NCBI RefSeq assembly: GCF_036381655.1 | Contig: NZ_DASVCJ010000068.1 | Span: 1 to 64,000, forward strand | Origin: Ferrovibrio sp036381655 | GTDB taxonomy: Bacteria; Pseudomonadota; Alphaproteobacteria; Ferrovibrionales; Ferrovibrionaceae | Direction of reading: 5' to 3' | Length of the DNA: 64,000 bases | Part shown: piece after piece, positions 17,479 through 26,890 of the stretch | Position numbering within the stretch: position 1 is the first letter of the stretch | How the letters are laid out: every line of letters begins with the position of its first letter | Made by a program: the position numbers and the translations under genes | The notes under the pieces: generated by a model | What the model was told of the DNA's origin: nothing | The model's database searches: none | What the model saw: only the letters and a program-made list of their open reading frames with translations

Positions 17479-18534
17479 TCAGGCGCTCGGGTTCGGTTGA
17501 TCGCGATGGATCGCTTCGATGCCGTCCAGAACCTCCTGTGAAAGTTTCACCTCGATGCTGTCGATATCGCTCTTGAGCTGTTGCATCGTCGTGGCGCCGA
17601 TGATGTTGGCGGTCACGAAAGGCCGGCTGTTCACATAGGCCAGCGCCATCTGCGCCGGATCGAGTCCGTGCTGGCGCGCCAGCGCCACGTAGCGCTCGGT
17701 GGCCCGCTCGGTCTGCGGATTGCTGTAGCGGGTGAAGCGGGTGAACAGCGACAGCCGGGCGCGTTCGGGACGGGCCCCGCCCAGGTATTTGCCGCTGAGC
17801 ACGCCCATCGCCAGCGGCGAATAGGCCAGCAGCCCCACGTCTTCGCGATGCGCCATTTCCGCCAAACCGACCTCATACCAGCGGTTCACCAGGTTGTACG
17901 GATTCTGAATCGAGGCGATCCGCGGCAATCCCTTGGCCTCCGCCGCCTGCACATGCCGCATCACCCCCCAGGGGGTTTCGTTCGAGACGCCGAAGGCCCG
18001 GACCTTGCCCGCCTTTTTCAACGCGGCAAAGGCATCGAGGGTTTCCTCGATGGCGACGGTTTCCTCCTCGCGGTGCTTGTATTCCGCGGCGCCGAAATTG
18101 TTGGTGGACCGGTCCGGCCAATGGGTCTGGTAGAGGTCGATATATTCGGTCTGCAGCCGCTGCAGGCTGCTGTCGATCGCCTCGAAAATCTGCGCCCGGC
18201 TCAAATTCGGCGCCTGCTTGTCGCGGCGCAGCCAGTCGAAACTGCCGCGCGGCCCGCCGCCGCGGCCGGCCACCTTGGTGGCCAGGATCACTTTGTCGCG
18301 ATTCTTGCGCGCCTTCAGCCAGGTGCCGATATAGCGCTCGGTGCGGCCCTGGGTTTCGGCCCGCGGCGGCACCGGATACATCTCGGCGGTATCGATGAAA
18401 TTGATGCCGCGCTCCAGCGCGTAATCGAGCTGGGCATGGGCCTCTGCCTCGGAATTCTGTTCGCCCCAGGTCATCGTACCCAGGCAGATCAGGCTGACCG
18501 TGATATCGGTGCGGCCCAGGCGACGGAACTCCAT
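17479..18534 (-). CDS. Aldo/keto reductase, Tas/YajO-like
   Basis: A 351-residue NADP-dependent (alpha/beta)8-barrel reductase. MEFRRLGRTDITVSLICLGTMTWG is the family N-terminus. Catalytic residues are the Asp in NFIDTAEMYP, the Tyr in AEMYP, the Lys in LATKVAG and the His in YQTHWPDR. The Tas-like insertion PVPPRAETQGRTE and the C-terminal GATTMQQLKSDI are present. Its substrate is unknown; Tas-type enzymes act on small aldehydes. The start is the ATG at 18534 rather than 18585 because the barrel begins there. Confidence 0.9.
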   Translation of the reverse strand: MEFRRLGRTDITVSLICLGTMTWGEQNSEAEAHAQLDYALERGINFIDTAEMYPVPPRAETQGRTERYIGTWLKARKNRDKVILATKVAGRGGGPRGSFDWLRRDKQAPNLSRAQIFEAIDSSLQRLQTEYIDLYQTHWPDRSTNNFGAAEYKHREEETVAIEETLDAFAALKKAGKVRAFGVSNETPWGVMRHVQAAEAKGLPRIASIQNPYNLVNRWYEVGLAEMAHREDVGLLAYSPLAMGVLSGKYLGGARPERARLSLFTRFTRYSNPQTERATERYVALARQHGLDPAQMALAYVNSRPFVTANIIGATTMQQLKSDIDSIEVKLSQEVLDGIEAIHRDQPNPSA

Positions 18535-18625
18535 GACCAAACTCCCAACGCGAAACACCCCCGCCCCAACCAGCGGCAGGCCCATATTGTCGGTCTGCCC
18601 ATGAATTTACAACTATGATTTGCGA

Positions 18626-19288
18626 TCAGCTCTGCAGGAACCGCAAAATCTGGGGAAGAATGCGCTCCACCATCACCGCGACGCCCTGCCGATTGGGATG
18701 CATGCCGTCGTCGAGATTCAGCTTCGGATCCGCCGCCACGCCGTCGAGAAAGAAGGGATACAGCGGCACGTCGCGCTTTTTCGCCACGGCGGGAAAGATC
18801 GCCTCGAAGCGGCGGCCGTAATCGGCGCCGAGATTGGGCGCCGCCCGCATGCCGATCAGCATGACCTTCACGCCGGCCTGCTGCAGCTTCGCGACGATCG
18901 CATCGAGATTGGCTTCGGCCTGTTCGGGCGGGAGCCCGCGCAGCATGTCGTTCGAGCCGAGTTCGACCAAGGCATGGCTCGGCTGATCGGCCAGCGCCCA
19001 ATCGACCCGCGCCAGACCGGCCGAGGTGGTATCGCCCGACACGCCGGCATTGATGACCGGAATATCGACGCCATGCGCCTTCAGCGCCTGCTGCAATTGC
19101 ACCGGAAAGGCCGCGTCCGGCGGCAGGTTATAGCCGGCCGAGAGGCTGTCGCCGAATACCAGCAGCTTGCGCGGCGCAGCCCCGGCGGGCAATGCCGGCA
19201 ACAGGACCAGCAGCGTGACCAGGATCACCAGCGCCGCCGAACATGCATTGCGGCGCCGCAGGAAAGCCCCATATCTTGCGTGTTTCAT
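18626..19288 (-). CDS. tesA: Periplasmic GDSL esterase / acyl-CoA thioesterase I
   Basis: A 220-residue SGNH hydrolase with a signal peptide (hydrophobic LVILVTLLVLLPALPAGA, cut near AAP). Block I is LLVFGDSLSAGYN with the Ser nucleophile, block II Gly is in NAGVSGDTT, block III is ELGSNDMLRG and block V is DDGMHPNRQG with the Asp/His pair. It hydrolyses acyl esters, thioesters or lysophospholipids in the periplasm. An ATG 15 bases upstream (19303) is an alternative start. It is divergent from the ybbA-like gene, the same tesA/ybbA/ybbP arrangement as in E. coli. Confidence 0.92.
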   Translation of the reverse strand: MKHARYGAFLRRRNACSAALVILVTLLVLLPALPAGAAPRKLLVFGDSLSAGYNLPPDAAFPVQLQQALKAHGVDIPVINAGVSGDTTSAGLARVDWALADQPSHALVELGSNDMLRGLPPEQAEANLDAIVAKLQQAGVKVMLIGMRAAPNLGADYGRRFEAIFPAVAKKRDVPLYPFFLDGVAADPKLNLDDGMHPNRQGVAVMVERILPQILRFLQS

Positions 19289-19327
19289 TGTCGCATTTTC
19301 CATCCTGTAGCGCAGGCTCAGAAGCAC

Positions 19328-20080
19328 ATGGCCCCATCCAAGGCGAAACCCTCGGCCGGCGAACAGCGCGCCATCGTGGCCCTGAGCGATGTCCATCTCA
19401 CTCTCACGAGCACGGCCGGGCCGGTCAACATCCTGCGCGGCATCGACCTGAACGTGATGCCGGGCGAGCATGTCGGCATCGTCGGGCCGTCGGGATCGGG
19501 CAAGTCCACGCTGCTCGCCGTCATCGCCGGGCTGGAACGGGTCAGCAGCGGCAAGGTCGATGTCGCCGGCGCCGACCTTAATGGCTTGAGCGAAGACCGC
19601 CTGGCGCTGTGGCGGCGCAATCATGTCGGCATCGTCTTCCAGAGCTTCCATCTGATTCCGACCATGACGGCGCTGGAGAATGTCGCCGTGCCGCTGGAAC
19701 TCGCCGGCGCAGCCGATGCCGCCGGGCGCGCCCAGGCCGCGTTGGCCGAAGTCGGGTTGGGGCATCGTCAGGCGCATTATCCGGCGCAGCTTTCCGGCGG
19801 CGAACAGCAGCGCGTCGCCCTGGCCCGCGCCGTGGCCGCGCGCCCGGCGCTGCTGCTGGTGGACGAGCCGACCGGCAATCTCGACGGCGGCACCGGCCAG
19901 GCCATCATCGACCTGATCTTCAACGAGGCGGGCAAGCTCGGCTCGACCCTGATCCTGATCACCCATGACGACAAGCTGGCCGCGCGCTGCGATCGCGTGC
20001 TGCGCATCGAGGACGGCCGCATCATCGGCGATACCGGCGACCGCGCCGCCGCCGGGCTGCAGCGCCGGACGGCCGACTGA
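19328..20080 (+). CDS. ybbA: ABC transporter ATPase, YbbA type
   Basis: A 250-residue ATPase of the MacB/LolD-like group. Walker A is GPSGSGKST, the Q-loop is FQSFHLIPTMTALENV, the signature is LSGGEQQRVALARA, Walker B is LLLVDEPTGNLD and the switch His is in LITHDDKLA. It works with the FtsX-like permease encoded two bases downstream. The complex is thought to extract or move hydrophobic or lipoprotein substrates at the inner membrane; the substrate is unproven. It is divergent from tesA, which may act on the exported product. Confidence 0.92.
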   Translation: MAPSKAKPSAGEQRAIVALSDVHLTLTSTAGPVNILRGIDLNVMPGEHVGIVGPSGSGKSTLLAVIAGLERVSSGKVDVAGADLNGLSEDRLALWRRNHVGIVFQSFHLIPTMTALENVAVPLELAGAADAAGRAQAALAEVGLGHRQAHYPAQLSGGEQQRVALARAVAARPALLLVDEPTGNLDGGTGQAIIDLIFNEAGKLGSTLILITHDDKLAARCDRVLRIEDGRIIGDTGDRAAAGLQRRTAD

Positions 20081-20082
20081 GC

Positions 20083-22623
20083 ATGGCGGCCCAGTTCCTC
20101 TCCCCGCCCCTCTCCCTGCGTTTCTCGCTGCGCGAATTGCGCGGCGGCCTGCGCGGCTTCCGGCTTTTCGTCGCCTGCCTGGCCCTGGGCGTCGCCGTGA
20201 TCGCCGGGATCGGCACATTGTCGGCCGCCATCGTCGCCAGCCTGGAGCAGAATGGCCGCAGCCTGCTGGGCGGCGATATCGAGTTCCGCCTGGTGCAGCG
20301 CCCGGCCGATGCCGCACAGCAGGCCTTCCTGCGGCGCCGGGGCAGGCTCTCCGAGACCGTGACCATGCGCGCTATGGCGCATGCCCCGAACAGCGATCAG
20401 CGCACGCTGGTCGAATTGAAGGCCATCGATGGCGCCTACCCGCTTTATGGCGAACTGGCGCTGGAACAGCCGATCGCGCTGGCCGACGCGCTGGCGCCCC
20501 GCGATGGCGTGCCCGGCGCGGTGGTCGATCCGCAGACCCTGCTGCGCCTCGCTGCCAAACCGGGCGATCCGATCGAACTCGGCGACGCCATGTTCGAGAT
20601 CCGCGGCGTGATCGCCCGGGAGCCCGACAAGGCGACCCAGGGCCTGACGCTCGGCCCGCGGGTGATGATCGGCCTCGATGCGCTGCCCGCGACCGGACTG
20701 ATCAAGCCCGGCAGCCTCGCCTATTGGCATTACCGCATCGGCTTGCCGCCCGGCATCGCGGCCGCCGAGGTCGAGGCGGCGGCCAAGGCCGATTTCGCCG
20801 CCGTCGGCTGGCGCATCCGCACCTGGCGCGACGGCAGTCCCGGCATCCGCCGCTTTCTCGGCCGCGCCTCGCTGTTCCTGGTGCTGGTCGGCCTGACCGC
20901 GCTGCTGATCGGCGGCGTCGGCGTGGCCAATGCCGTCCATGCGCATCTCGACGGCAAGACGACCACCATCGCCACGCTGAAATCGCTCGGCGCCACCACC
21001 GGCTTCATTTTCCGCGTCTATCTGTGGCAGACGCTCTTGCTGGCCGCGATCGGGATCGTCCTGGGGCTCGTCCTCGGCGCGGCATTGCCGAACCTGGCCG
21101 CCGGCCTGCTTGCCGCGATCCTGCCGCTGCCGCTGGTGCCGGGCATCTACGCCGCGCCTCTCTGGCTGGCCGCCATATACGGCCTGCTGGTGGCGCTCGC
21201 CTTTGCCATCTGGCCGCTGGCGCGCGCCGCCGACATCCGCCCGGCGGCGCTCTACCGCGATCTGGTGGCGCGCGGCCGGCGCTGGCCGCGCCCGCCTTAT
21301 GTCGCGGCGACCTTCCTGCTGTTCCTCGCCCTGGCGGGCCTGGCCGTCCTCGGCGCCGAGGAGCGCCCCTTCGCGCTGTTCTTCGTGATCGGCGCCGTCG
21401 CCGCCTTCCTGCTGTTCCGCGCCGTCGCCATCGGCATCGCCCTCGCCGCGCGCCATGTCAGACCCTCGCGCGGCGGCGCCAGGCTGAAGCTTGCCTTGGC
21501 CAGCCTGCACCGGCCGGGCGCGGCGACCTCGGCCCTGCTGCTTTCGCTGGGCGTGTCGCTGACCCTGCTCGTCGCCGTGGCGCTCGTCGAAGGCAATCTG
21601 CAGGCGCAGGTGCAGGACCGCCTGCCCGGGGACGTGCCGGCGTTCTTCTTCCTCGACATCCAGCCGGATCAGCGCCAGGCGCTGACCGACATGGTCAAGG
21701 CCACACCCGGCACGCATGATCTGGAAATCGTGCCCAATCTGCGCGGCCGCATCACCAGCATCAAGGGCGTGCCCGCCGACCGGATCGATGCCGCGCCGGA
21801 TCAGCGCTGGGTGCTGCAGGGCGATCGCGGCATCACCTTCGCCCGCGACCTGCCGAAAGGCTCCAGCCTCATCGCCGGGCAATGGTGGCCGGCCGATTAC
21901 AACGGCCCGCCGCTGGTCTCGATAGAGGCGCGCGCCGCCCGCGGCCTCGGGCTTGAGGTCGGCGATACCTTGAGCGTGAACGTGCTCGGCCGCGAAATCG
22001 AGGCGACAGTCGCCAATATCCGGCAACTCGACTGGTCCTCCTTCGGCATCAATTACGTACTGGTCTTCTCGCCCGGCCTGATGGAGCGCGCGCCGCATAC
22101 CTTGCTGGCCACCGTCAAGGCGGACGATGCGGCGGCGGAGGCCGCCCTGTTCCGTTCCGCAACGCAGAGGTTCCGCAACGTCTCGGTGGTGCGCATCAAG
22201 GATGTGCTGAGCGAGCTGAATGCGATCATCGCCAAGCTCGGCCTCGCCATCCGCAGCGCCGCGGGCGTGACGCTGATCGCCGGCCTGCTGGTGCTGGCCG
22301 GGGCGCTGGCGGCCGAGCATCGCCGGCGGCTGCGGGAGGGCGCGGTGCTGAAGGCGCTGGGCGCGACCCGGCGCGACATCCTGACGGCGCATCTGATCGA
22401 ATACGGTCTGATCGGCCTGTGCGGCGCGGTGCTCGCCTTCCTGCTCGGCTGGGCGGTCGCCTGGGCGATGACGACGCACATGATGGGCAGCAGCTTCTTC
22501 TTCGCGCCGGGCCGCGCGGCGCTGACCGCTCTGGGCGGCGGCGCGGCGACGCTTCTGCTCGGCCTTGCCGGCGCCTGGCAGGCGCTGGCGGCAAAGCCTG
22601 CACCCCTGCTGCGCGCGACCTAG
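20083..22623 (+). CDS. ybbP: ABC transporter permease, YbbP type (FtsX-like)
   Basis: An 846-residue inner-membrane permease. There is an N-terminal membrane helix (GFRLFVACLALGVAVIAGIGT, about 27-47) followed by a large periplasmic domain. A first FtsX block of helices spans about 260-390, with a middle pair (FLLFLALAGLAVLGAEE, LFFVIGAVAAFLLFRAVAIG) and a second periplasmic domain. The C-terminal FtsX block is near 720-840 (LRIREGAVLKALGAT-like RLREGAVLKALGATR). The length and two-block design are those of YbbP. It starts two bases after the ybbA stop. Confidence 0.92.
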   Translation: MAAQFLSPPLSLRFSLRELRGGLRGFRLFVACLALGVAVIAGIGTLSAAIVASLEQNGRSLLGGDIEFRLVQRPADAAQQAFLRRRGRLSETVTMRAMAHAPNSDQRTLVELKAIDGAYPLYGELALEQPIALADALAPRDGVPGAVVDPQTLLRLAAKPGDPIELGDAMFEIRGVIAREPDKATQGLTLGPRVMIGLDALPATGLIKPGSLAYWHYRIGLPPGIAAAEVEAAAKADFAAVGWRIRTWRDGSPGIRRFLGRASLFLVLVGLTALLIGGVGVANAVHAHLDGKTTTIATLKSLGATTGFIFRVYLWQTLLLAAIGIVLGLVLGAALPNLAAGLLAAILPLPLVPGIYAAPLWLAAIYGLLVALAFAIWPLARAADIRPAALYRDLVARGRRWPRPPYVAATFLLFLALAGLAVLGAEERPFALFFVIGAVAAFLLFRAVAIGIALAARHVRPSRGGARLKLALASLHRPGAATSALLLSLGVSLTLLVAVALVEGNLQAQVQDRLPGDVPAFFFLDIQPDQRQALTDMVKATPGTHDLEIVPNLRGRITSIKGVPADRIDAAPDQRWVLQGDRGITFARDLPKGSSLIAGQWWPADYNGPPLVSIEARAARGLGLEVGDTLSVNVLGREIEATVANIRQLDWSSFGINYVLVFSPGLMERAPHTLLATVKADDAAAEAALFRSATQRFRNVSVVRIKDVLSELNAIIAKLGLAIRSAAGVTLIAGLLVLAGALAAEHRRRLREGAVLKALGATRRDILTAHLIEYGLIGLCGAVLAFLLGWAVAWAMTTHMMGSSFFFAPGRAALTALGGGAATLLLGLAGAWQALAAKPAPLLRAT

Positions 22624-22863
22624 AGACCGGTGCCGTCGGACATAAATGACCGCCGGAACAGGGATATTGCGGTTTTCCGCCGCGGCGGTGCCCGCCGGCC
22701 ACGACGATGACCGCCGCAATCCGCGGCGGGCCGGCCCGGCGGCTTCATAAAAATTAAAAGGATTTAATGAGTTATCCGCCCGCCCTGCCGCCGGTTGTCC
22801 TTGAAATCGACGGCACGGCAGACAATATATCGAACAGCAAAGAATCGTGAGGAGGGATCCACC

Positions 22864-23589
22864 ATGCCGACGCCGTTCAACCAGCCGCGCTATGGCTACG
22901 GCGCCACGACGATTGAGCGCGCCACGATCGACCAGGCGCTGCGCTCCTACATGCTGCGGGTCTACAACTACATGGCCTCCGGCCTGGCGCTCAGCGCCAT
23001 CGTCGCCGTGGCAGTGGCGCAGTCTCCGACGCTCATGCAGGCCCTGTTCGGCAGCGGCCTGGCTTTCGTGGTGATGTTCGCTCCGCTGGTGCTGCTGCTC
23101 ATCATGAGCTTCGGCGCCAACCGGATGTCGGCCACCGCGACCCAGGCCCTCTACTGGGCCTTCACCGCGACCATGGGCCTGTCGCTGTCGACCATCTTCT
23201 TGGTCTATACCGGCACCTCGATCCTGCGGGTCTTCTTCATCACCGCCGGCATGTTCGGCGCCATGAGCCTGTGGGGCTACACCACGAAACGCGATCTGAC
23301 CGGGATGGGCTCGTTCCTGTTCATGGGCGTGATCGGCCTGATCATCGCCAGCGTGGTGAACATGTTCCTGCACTCGACCGGCCTGCAGTTCGCCATCTCG
23401 ATCATCACGGTGCTGGTCTTTACCGGCCTGACCGCCTTCCACACGCAGCGGATCAAGTCGGATTTCTACGCCGGCGATCCGGCCGAGATTCAAACCAAGC
23501 AGGCGGTGTTCGGGGCCGTGTCGCTCTACGTGAACTTCCTGAACATCTTCCTGGCCCTGCTGAATCTGATGGGCCAGCGCAACAACTGA
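22864..23589 (+). CDS. Bax inhibitor-1/YccA-family membrane protein
   Basis: A 241-residue integral membrane protein with seven hydrophobic segments starting near residue 35. The YccA-like N-terminus is AYLRKVYNY-like SYMLRVYNYMASGLALS, and the C-terminus has FTGLTAFHTQRIKSDF and YVNFLNIFLALL. The family has Ca2+-leak or proton-sensitive channel activity in studied members and interacts with FtsH in E. coli. The start is fixed by GAGGAGGG before the ATG at 22864. A strong terminator follows. Upstream, 22624-22863 holds a GC-rich hairpin and an AT-rich patch, probably terminator and promoter. Confidence 0.92.
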   Translation: MPTPFNQPRYGYGATTIERATIDQALRSYMLRVYNYMASGLALSAIVAVAVAQSPTLMQALFGSGLAFVVMFAPLVLLLIMSFGANRMSATATQALYWAFTATMGLSLSTIFLVYTGTSILRVFFITAGMFGAMSLWGYTTKRDLTGMGSFLFMGVIGLIIASVVNMFLHSTGLQFAISIITVLVFTGLTAFHTQRIKSDFYAGDPAEIQTKQAVFGAVSLYVNFLNIFLALLNLMGQRNN

Positions 23590-23617
23590 CGGCTTAATAC
23601 CCGGGAAGACCAAGCCG

Positions 23618-23645
23618 GCCCCGGCGGGAAACCGCCGGGGCTTTT
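23618..23645 (+). terminator. Rho-independent terminator after the BI-1 gene
   Basis: A perfect 10-bp stem (GCCCCGGCGG / CCGCCGGGGC) with a 4-base loop (gaaa), followed by TTTT. It lies 29 bases after the stop codon. Confidence 0.9.
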
Positions 23646-23721
23646 CATTTGTCCGTGACAGGACGATTGCGGCCGTCCTAAGCTTTCATTCGTCCACACT
23701 CGAATCGAAGGCAGCCACTCC

Positions 23722-25206
23722 ATGAAACTCGTCCTGGCGATGATGAAGCATGAGACCAATACCTTCTCGCCCATCGTCACCGACTGGGCGCGGTTCGAAG
23801 CCTGGGGCCTCTATACCGGCCAGGCCGCCATCGACGCCTATGCCAAAACCAACATGCCGCTCGGCGTCTATCTGCAGCTCGCCAGGGAATACGGCGCCGA
23901 GGTGGTGCTGCCGATGGCGGCCGAAGCCATGCCCGGCGGCAAGGTCACGGCCGAGGCCTATCAGCGCCTGACCGACCCGATCCTGGCGGCGGTCGCCGCC
24001 GGCTGCGACGGCTGTCTGCTGGATCTGCACGGCGCCATGGTGGCGGAGGGCACCGACGACGGCGAAGGCACGCTGCTGGAAAAGATCCGCGCCATCGCGC
24101 CCGACCTGCCGATCGCGGTGACGCTCGACCTGCATTGCAACCTGACGCCCAGAATGGTGCGAAACTGCACCGCGCTGATCGGCTACAAGACCTATCCGCA
24201 TGTCGACATGGATGTGGTGGCCCGCCAGGTCGGCCGCATCGTCATGGAGGTGATCGCCGGCAAACGGCAGGCGCCGGCCATGGCCTTGCGGCAATTGCCG
24301 CTGCTGTCGCAGACCATCTGCCAGGGCACCGACGACGAGCCGATGAAGTCGGCCATCGCCGCCTGCCGCGAGGAAGAGGCCAGGGGCCTGCCGGCCGCCA
24401 CCGTATTCGGCGGCTTTGCCATGGCCGATATCGAGCATGCCGGCGCCAGCATCATCACCGTCGGCAAGGATCAGGCGGAAGCCGACGCGGCCGCCGATCG
24501 CATTGCCGCCCGCGTCTGGGACACGCGCGACATCCATATCTACCGCCATCGCGACCTGCAGGAGACGGTGGCCAAGGCCAAACAGGTCAAGGACGGCCCG
24601 GTGATCCTGCTGGACCATGCCGACAATTGCGGCTCGGGCGGCACCCAGGACGTGATGACGGTGATCGAGGAAGTGTTGCGCCAGGGCCTGGAGGATGTCG
24701 CCGTCGGGGCGGTCTGGGATCCCGCGGCGGTGCAGCAGATGCAGAAGGCGGGCGTCGGCGCCACCGTGACGCTGGAGCTTGGCGGCAAGAGCGACATGCC
24801 CTCGCTGGGCCTGAAGGGCAAGCCGCTGAAGCTGACCGGGCGCGTGCGGACCATCACCGATGGCGAGTGGATCGTGCGCGGGCCGATGTATACCGGCTAC
24901 AAGGTGATGATGGGGCCGACGGCGGTACTCGAAGTGGAGGGCCGCATGCAGATCGTGGTCGTCTCGCGCCACCACGAGCCCTGGGATACCGGCGTGTTCA
25001 CCTCGGTCGGGATCGATCCGCAGCACAAGCGCTATCTGCTGCTGAAATCGCGCATCCATTACCGCGCCGGCTTCGCCCCGCTCGCCAAGGCCACTTTCAC
25101 CTTGGACGGCGAAGGCGTGACGACGTCCGACAACAGCATCCTGAAATATGAAAAGCTGCGCCGGCCGATCTATCCGCTCGATCGCATCAACGATTGGCAT
25201 CAATGA
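23722..25206 (+). CDS. M81 family metallopeptidase (MlrC-like)
   Basis: A 494-residue protein of the MlrC family, named after the microcystin-degradation peptidase. The N-terminal domain carries candidate metal ligands in MKHETNTFSP, LLDLHGAMV, TLDLHCNL and YKTYPHVDM. The C-terminal MlrC_C domain begins near LLDHADNCGSGG (about residue 295). Most members occur in bacteria without microcystin exposure, so a peptide or amide hydrolase role is only inferred. The stop codon overlaps the start of the TTC38-like gene (ATGA), so both are co-translated. Confidence 0.88.
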   Translation: MKLVLAMMKHETNTFSPIVTDWARFEAWGLYTGQAAIDAYAKTNMPLGVYLQLAREYGAEVVLPMAAEAMPGGKVTAEAYQRLTDPILAAVAAGCDGCLLDLHGAMVAEGTDDGEGTLLEKIRAIAPDLPIAVTLDLHCNLTPRMVRNCTALIGYKTYPHVDMDVVARQVGRIVMEVIAGKRQAPAMALRQLPLLSQTICQGTDDEPMKSAIAACREEEARGLPAATVFGGFAMADIEHAGASIITVGKDQAEADAAADRIAARVWDTRDIHIYRHRDLQETVAKAKQVKDGPVILLDHADNCGSGGTQDVMTVIEEVLRQGLEDVAVGAVWDPAAVQQMQKAGVGATVTLELGGKSDMPSLGLKGKPLKLTGRVRTITDGEWIVRGPMYTGYKVMMGPTAVLEVEGRMQIVVVSRHHEPWDTGVFTSVGIDPQHKRYLLLKSRIHYRAGFAPLAKATFTLDGEGVTTSDNSILKYEKLRRPIYPLDRINDWHQ

Positions 25207-26513
25207 CGCTGACCGACCGCTGGGGCCTTGCGGTTTCCACCGATGATCCGGCGGTGATCGCCGGGCTGGATACTTTCGACACCAGCTTCATCACCTATGG
25301 CACGACGGCCGCAGCCATCTGGGAGGCGGCGAAGGCCGATCCGGCCTGCGTGATGGCGCAGGCGAAAGCGGCCTGCCTGGAGATGTTCCTGCAGACCGGC
25401 GCCTCCGCCTTAAAGGCGCGTCCCTGGCTGACGGCGGCCGAGCCGCATCTGGCCAAGGCGACAGACCGCGAGAGGCTGTGGCATGCCCAGGCGGCGGCCT
25501 GGGTGGATGGCGATGCCGAAACCGCGATCCGGCTCGGCCGCGAGCTGGTCGCCGATTGGCCGGAAGACCTCTGCGCCGTAAAGATGGCGCAGTTCCATAT
25601 GTTCCATGTCGGCGACCTCGCCGGCATGCTCGAGATCGCCGAAGCCGCCCTGCCGGCGCATCGCGGCACTGCCGAGATGCATGGCATGCGGGCCTTCGCG
25701 CTGGAGGAGATGAACCGGCTCGCCGAGGCCGAGGAGGCCGCCCGCCTCGCCATCGAGATCAAGCGCGCCGAGCCCTGGGCGCATCATGCGCTGGCGCATG
25801 TCATGGAGACGCAGGGCCGCTGCGACGAGGGCTTGTCCGTCATGCTGGACCTGGCCGATTGCTGGACCGACCGCAATTCCTTCATGCTGAGCCATAACTG
25901 GTGGCATGCCGCGCTGTTCGCCATCGATGCCGACCAGCCGCAGAAGGCGCTCTCGTTCTATGACGATCGCGTCTGGGGCGTCTGGAAGGAATACAGCCAG
26001 GATCAGGTCAACGCCGTCTCCCTGCTGGCGCGGCTGGAAATCGCCGGGCTCGAGATCGGCGAGCGCTGGCAGGATGTCGCCGATTACATCGAGCGCCGCG
26101 GGCCGGAGCATGTCGAGCCCTTTCTGGACGCGCATTACCTGCTTGGCCTTGCCCGCGCGGGCCGCGACGGCGCCGCGCAGAGGCTGCTGGCCAGCCTGCG
26201 CGAGCATGTAGCGTGCCAGCCCGATCGCCTGGTCGGAGACATCTGGCGGCGGGTCGGCCTGCCCCTGGCGGAAGGCGCCGCCGCCTATGGCCGCGGCGAT
26301 TGGCGGACGGCGTTCGAAAAATTACCTGCCGCGCTGGGCGGCCTGCAGCGGATCGGCGGCAGCCATGCGCAGCGCGACCTGTTCTGGCAGCTTTGGCTGC
26401 AGACCGGCGTGAAGGCGGGCGAATTTGCCGCCATACGGCCCTATTTCGAACGGCGCGCGGGCGAGCGGCCAACCGTGGCGAAGCATCGGCGGGATTTGGC
26501 TGCGCTCGGCTGA
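25203..26513 (+). CDS. TTC38-like tetratricopeptide repeat protein
   Basis: A 436-residue all-helical protein of the TTC38 (tetratricopeptide repeat protein 38) family. Helical repeats run through the whole length, with the conserved segments MHGMRAFALEE, WAHHALAHVMETQGR and LSHNWWHAALF. No signal peptide is seen. The function of this family in bacteria is unknown. The ATG at 25203 overlaps the TGA of the MlrC-like gene by four bases, which fixes the start and suggests a joint function, for example substrate recognition or a partner of the peptidase. Confidence 0.82.
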   Translation: MTLTDRWGLAVSTDDPAVIAGLDTFDTSFITYGTTAAAIWEAAKADPACVMAQAKAACLEMFLQTGASALKARPWLTAAEPHLAKATDRERLWHAQAAAWVDGDAETAIRLGRELVADWPEDLCAVKMAQFHMFHVGDLAGMLEIAEAALPAHRGTAEMHGMRAFALEEMNRLAEAEEAARLAIEIKRAEPWAHHALAHVMETQGRCDEGLSVMLDLADCWTDRNSFMLSHNWWHAALFAIDADQPQKALSFYDDRVWGVWKEYSQDQVNAVSLLARLEIAGLEIGERWQDVADYIERRGPEHVEPFLDAHYLLGLARAGRDGAAQRLLASLREHVACQPDRLVGDIWRRVGLPLAEGAAAYGRGDWRTAFEKLPAALGGLQRIGGSHAQRDLFWQLWLQTGVKAGEFAAIRPYFERRAGERPTVAKHRRDLAALG

Positions 26514-26655
26514 GTTAATTTTTCCTGACGGACAGAATGTCGCAGCCAAAAATATCGCGATTGCCGAAATTCCGGGGCAGGCAGAGAATTGCAACGATGC
26601 ACAAGCGCCCGATTCGGCCGCTCGATGCAGCACTGTACACACAGGATGGACCCTG

Positions 26656-26850
26656 ATGTTGACCCGCGTGAAGACGATCGCAGCCGCCTTCGTCATGGCC
26701 GGCTTTCTCGCTGGCGCCGTAGCTCCCACCTTCGCCCCGGCTGCCCAGGCGCAGACCGAACAGCCGGCGAAGAAGCAGACGGCGAAGAAGCAGACGGCGA
26801 AGAAGCATACCGCCAAGAAGCAGATGGCGAAGAAGAAGCCCGCCGCCTAA
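26656..26850 (+). CDS. Small exported Lys/Ala-rich protein
   Basis: A 64-residue protein. An N-terminal signal peptide (VKTIAAAFVMAGFLAGAVAP, cleavage near AQAQ at about 33) is followed by a short tail made of AKKxT-type repeats (KKQTAKKQTAKKHTAKKQM). The tail resembles histone H1-like repeats, but the signal peptide argues for export. No function is known. The ATG at 26656 is 142 bases after the TTC38-like stop and the gene is closed by a strong terminator, so it probably has its own promoter. Confidence 0.6.
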   Translation: MLTRVKTIAAAFVMAGFLAGAVAPTFAPAAQAQTEQPAKKQTAKKQTAKKHTAKKQMAKKKPAA

Positions 26851-26890
26851 GCCTGAGTTACCCGACAAATCATAAAAAACCTCGAAACGG

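Noticed and set aside
19777..23613. A 1278-codon open frame antisense to ybbA, ybbP and the BI-1 gene
   Set aside because: The plus-strand genes have clear family motifs and ribosome sites. The antisense product is rich in His, Gln, Arg and Gly and crosses several gene borders, as expected of a shadow frame.
26656..26850. Histone H1-like nucleoid protein
   Set aside because: The repeats look similar, but a clear signal peptide precedes them, so a cytoplasmic DNA-binding role is unlikely.
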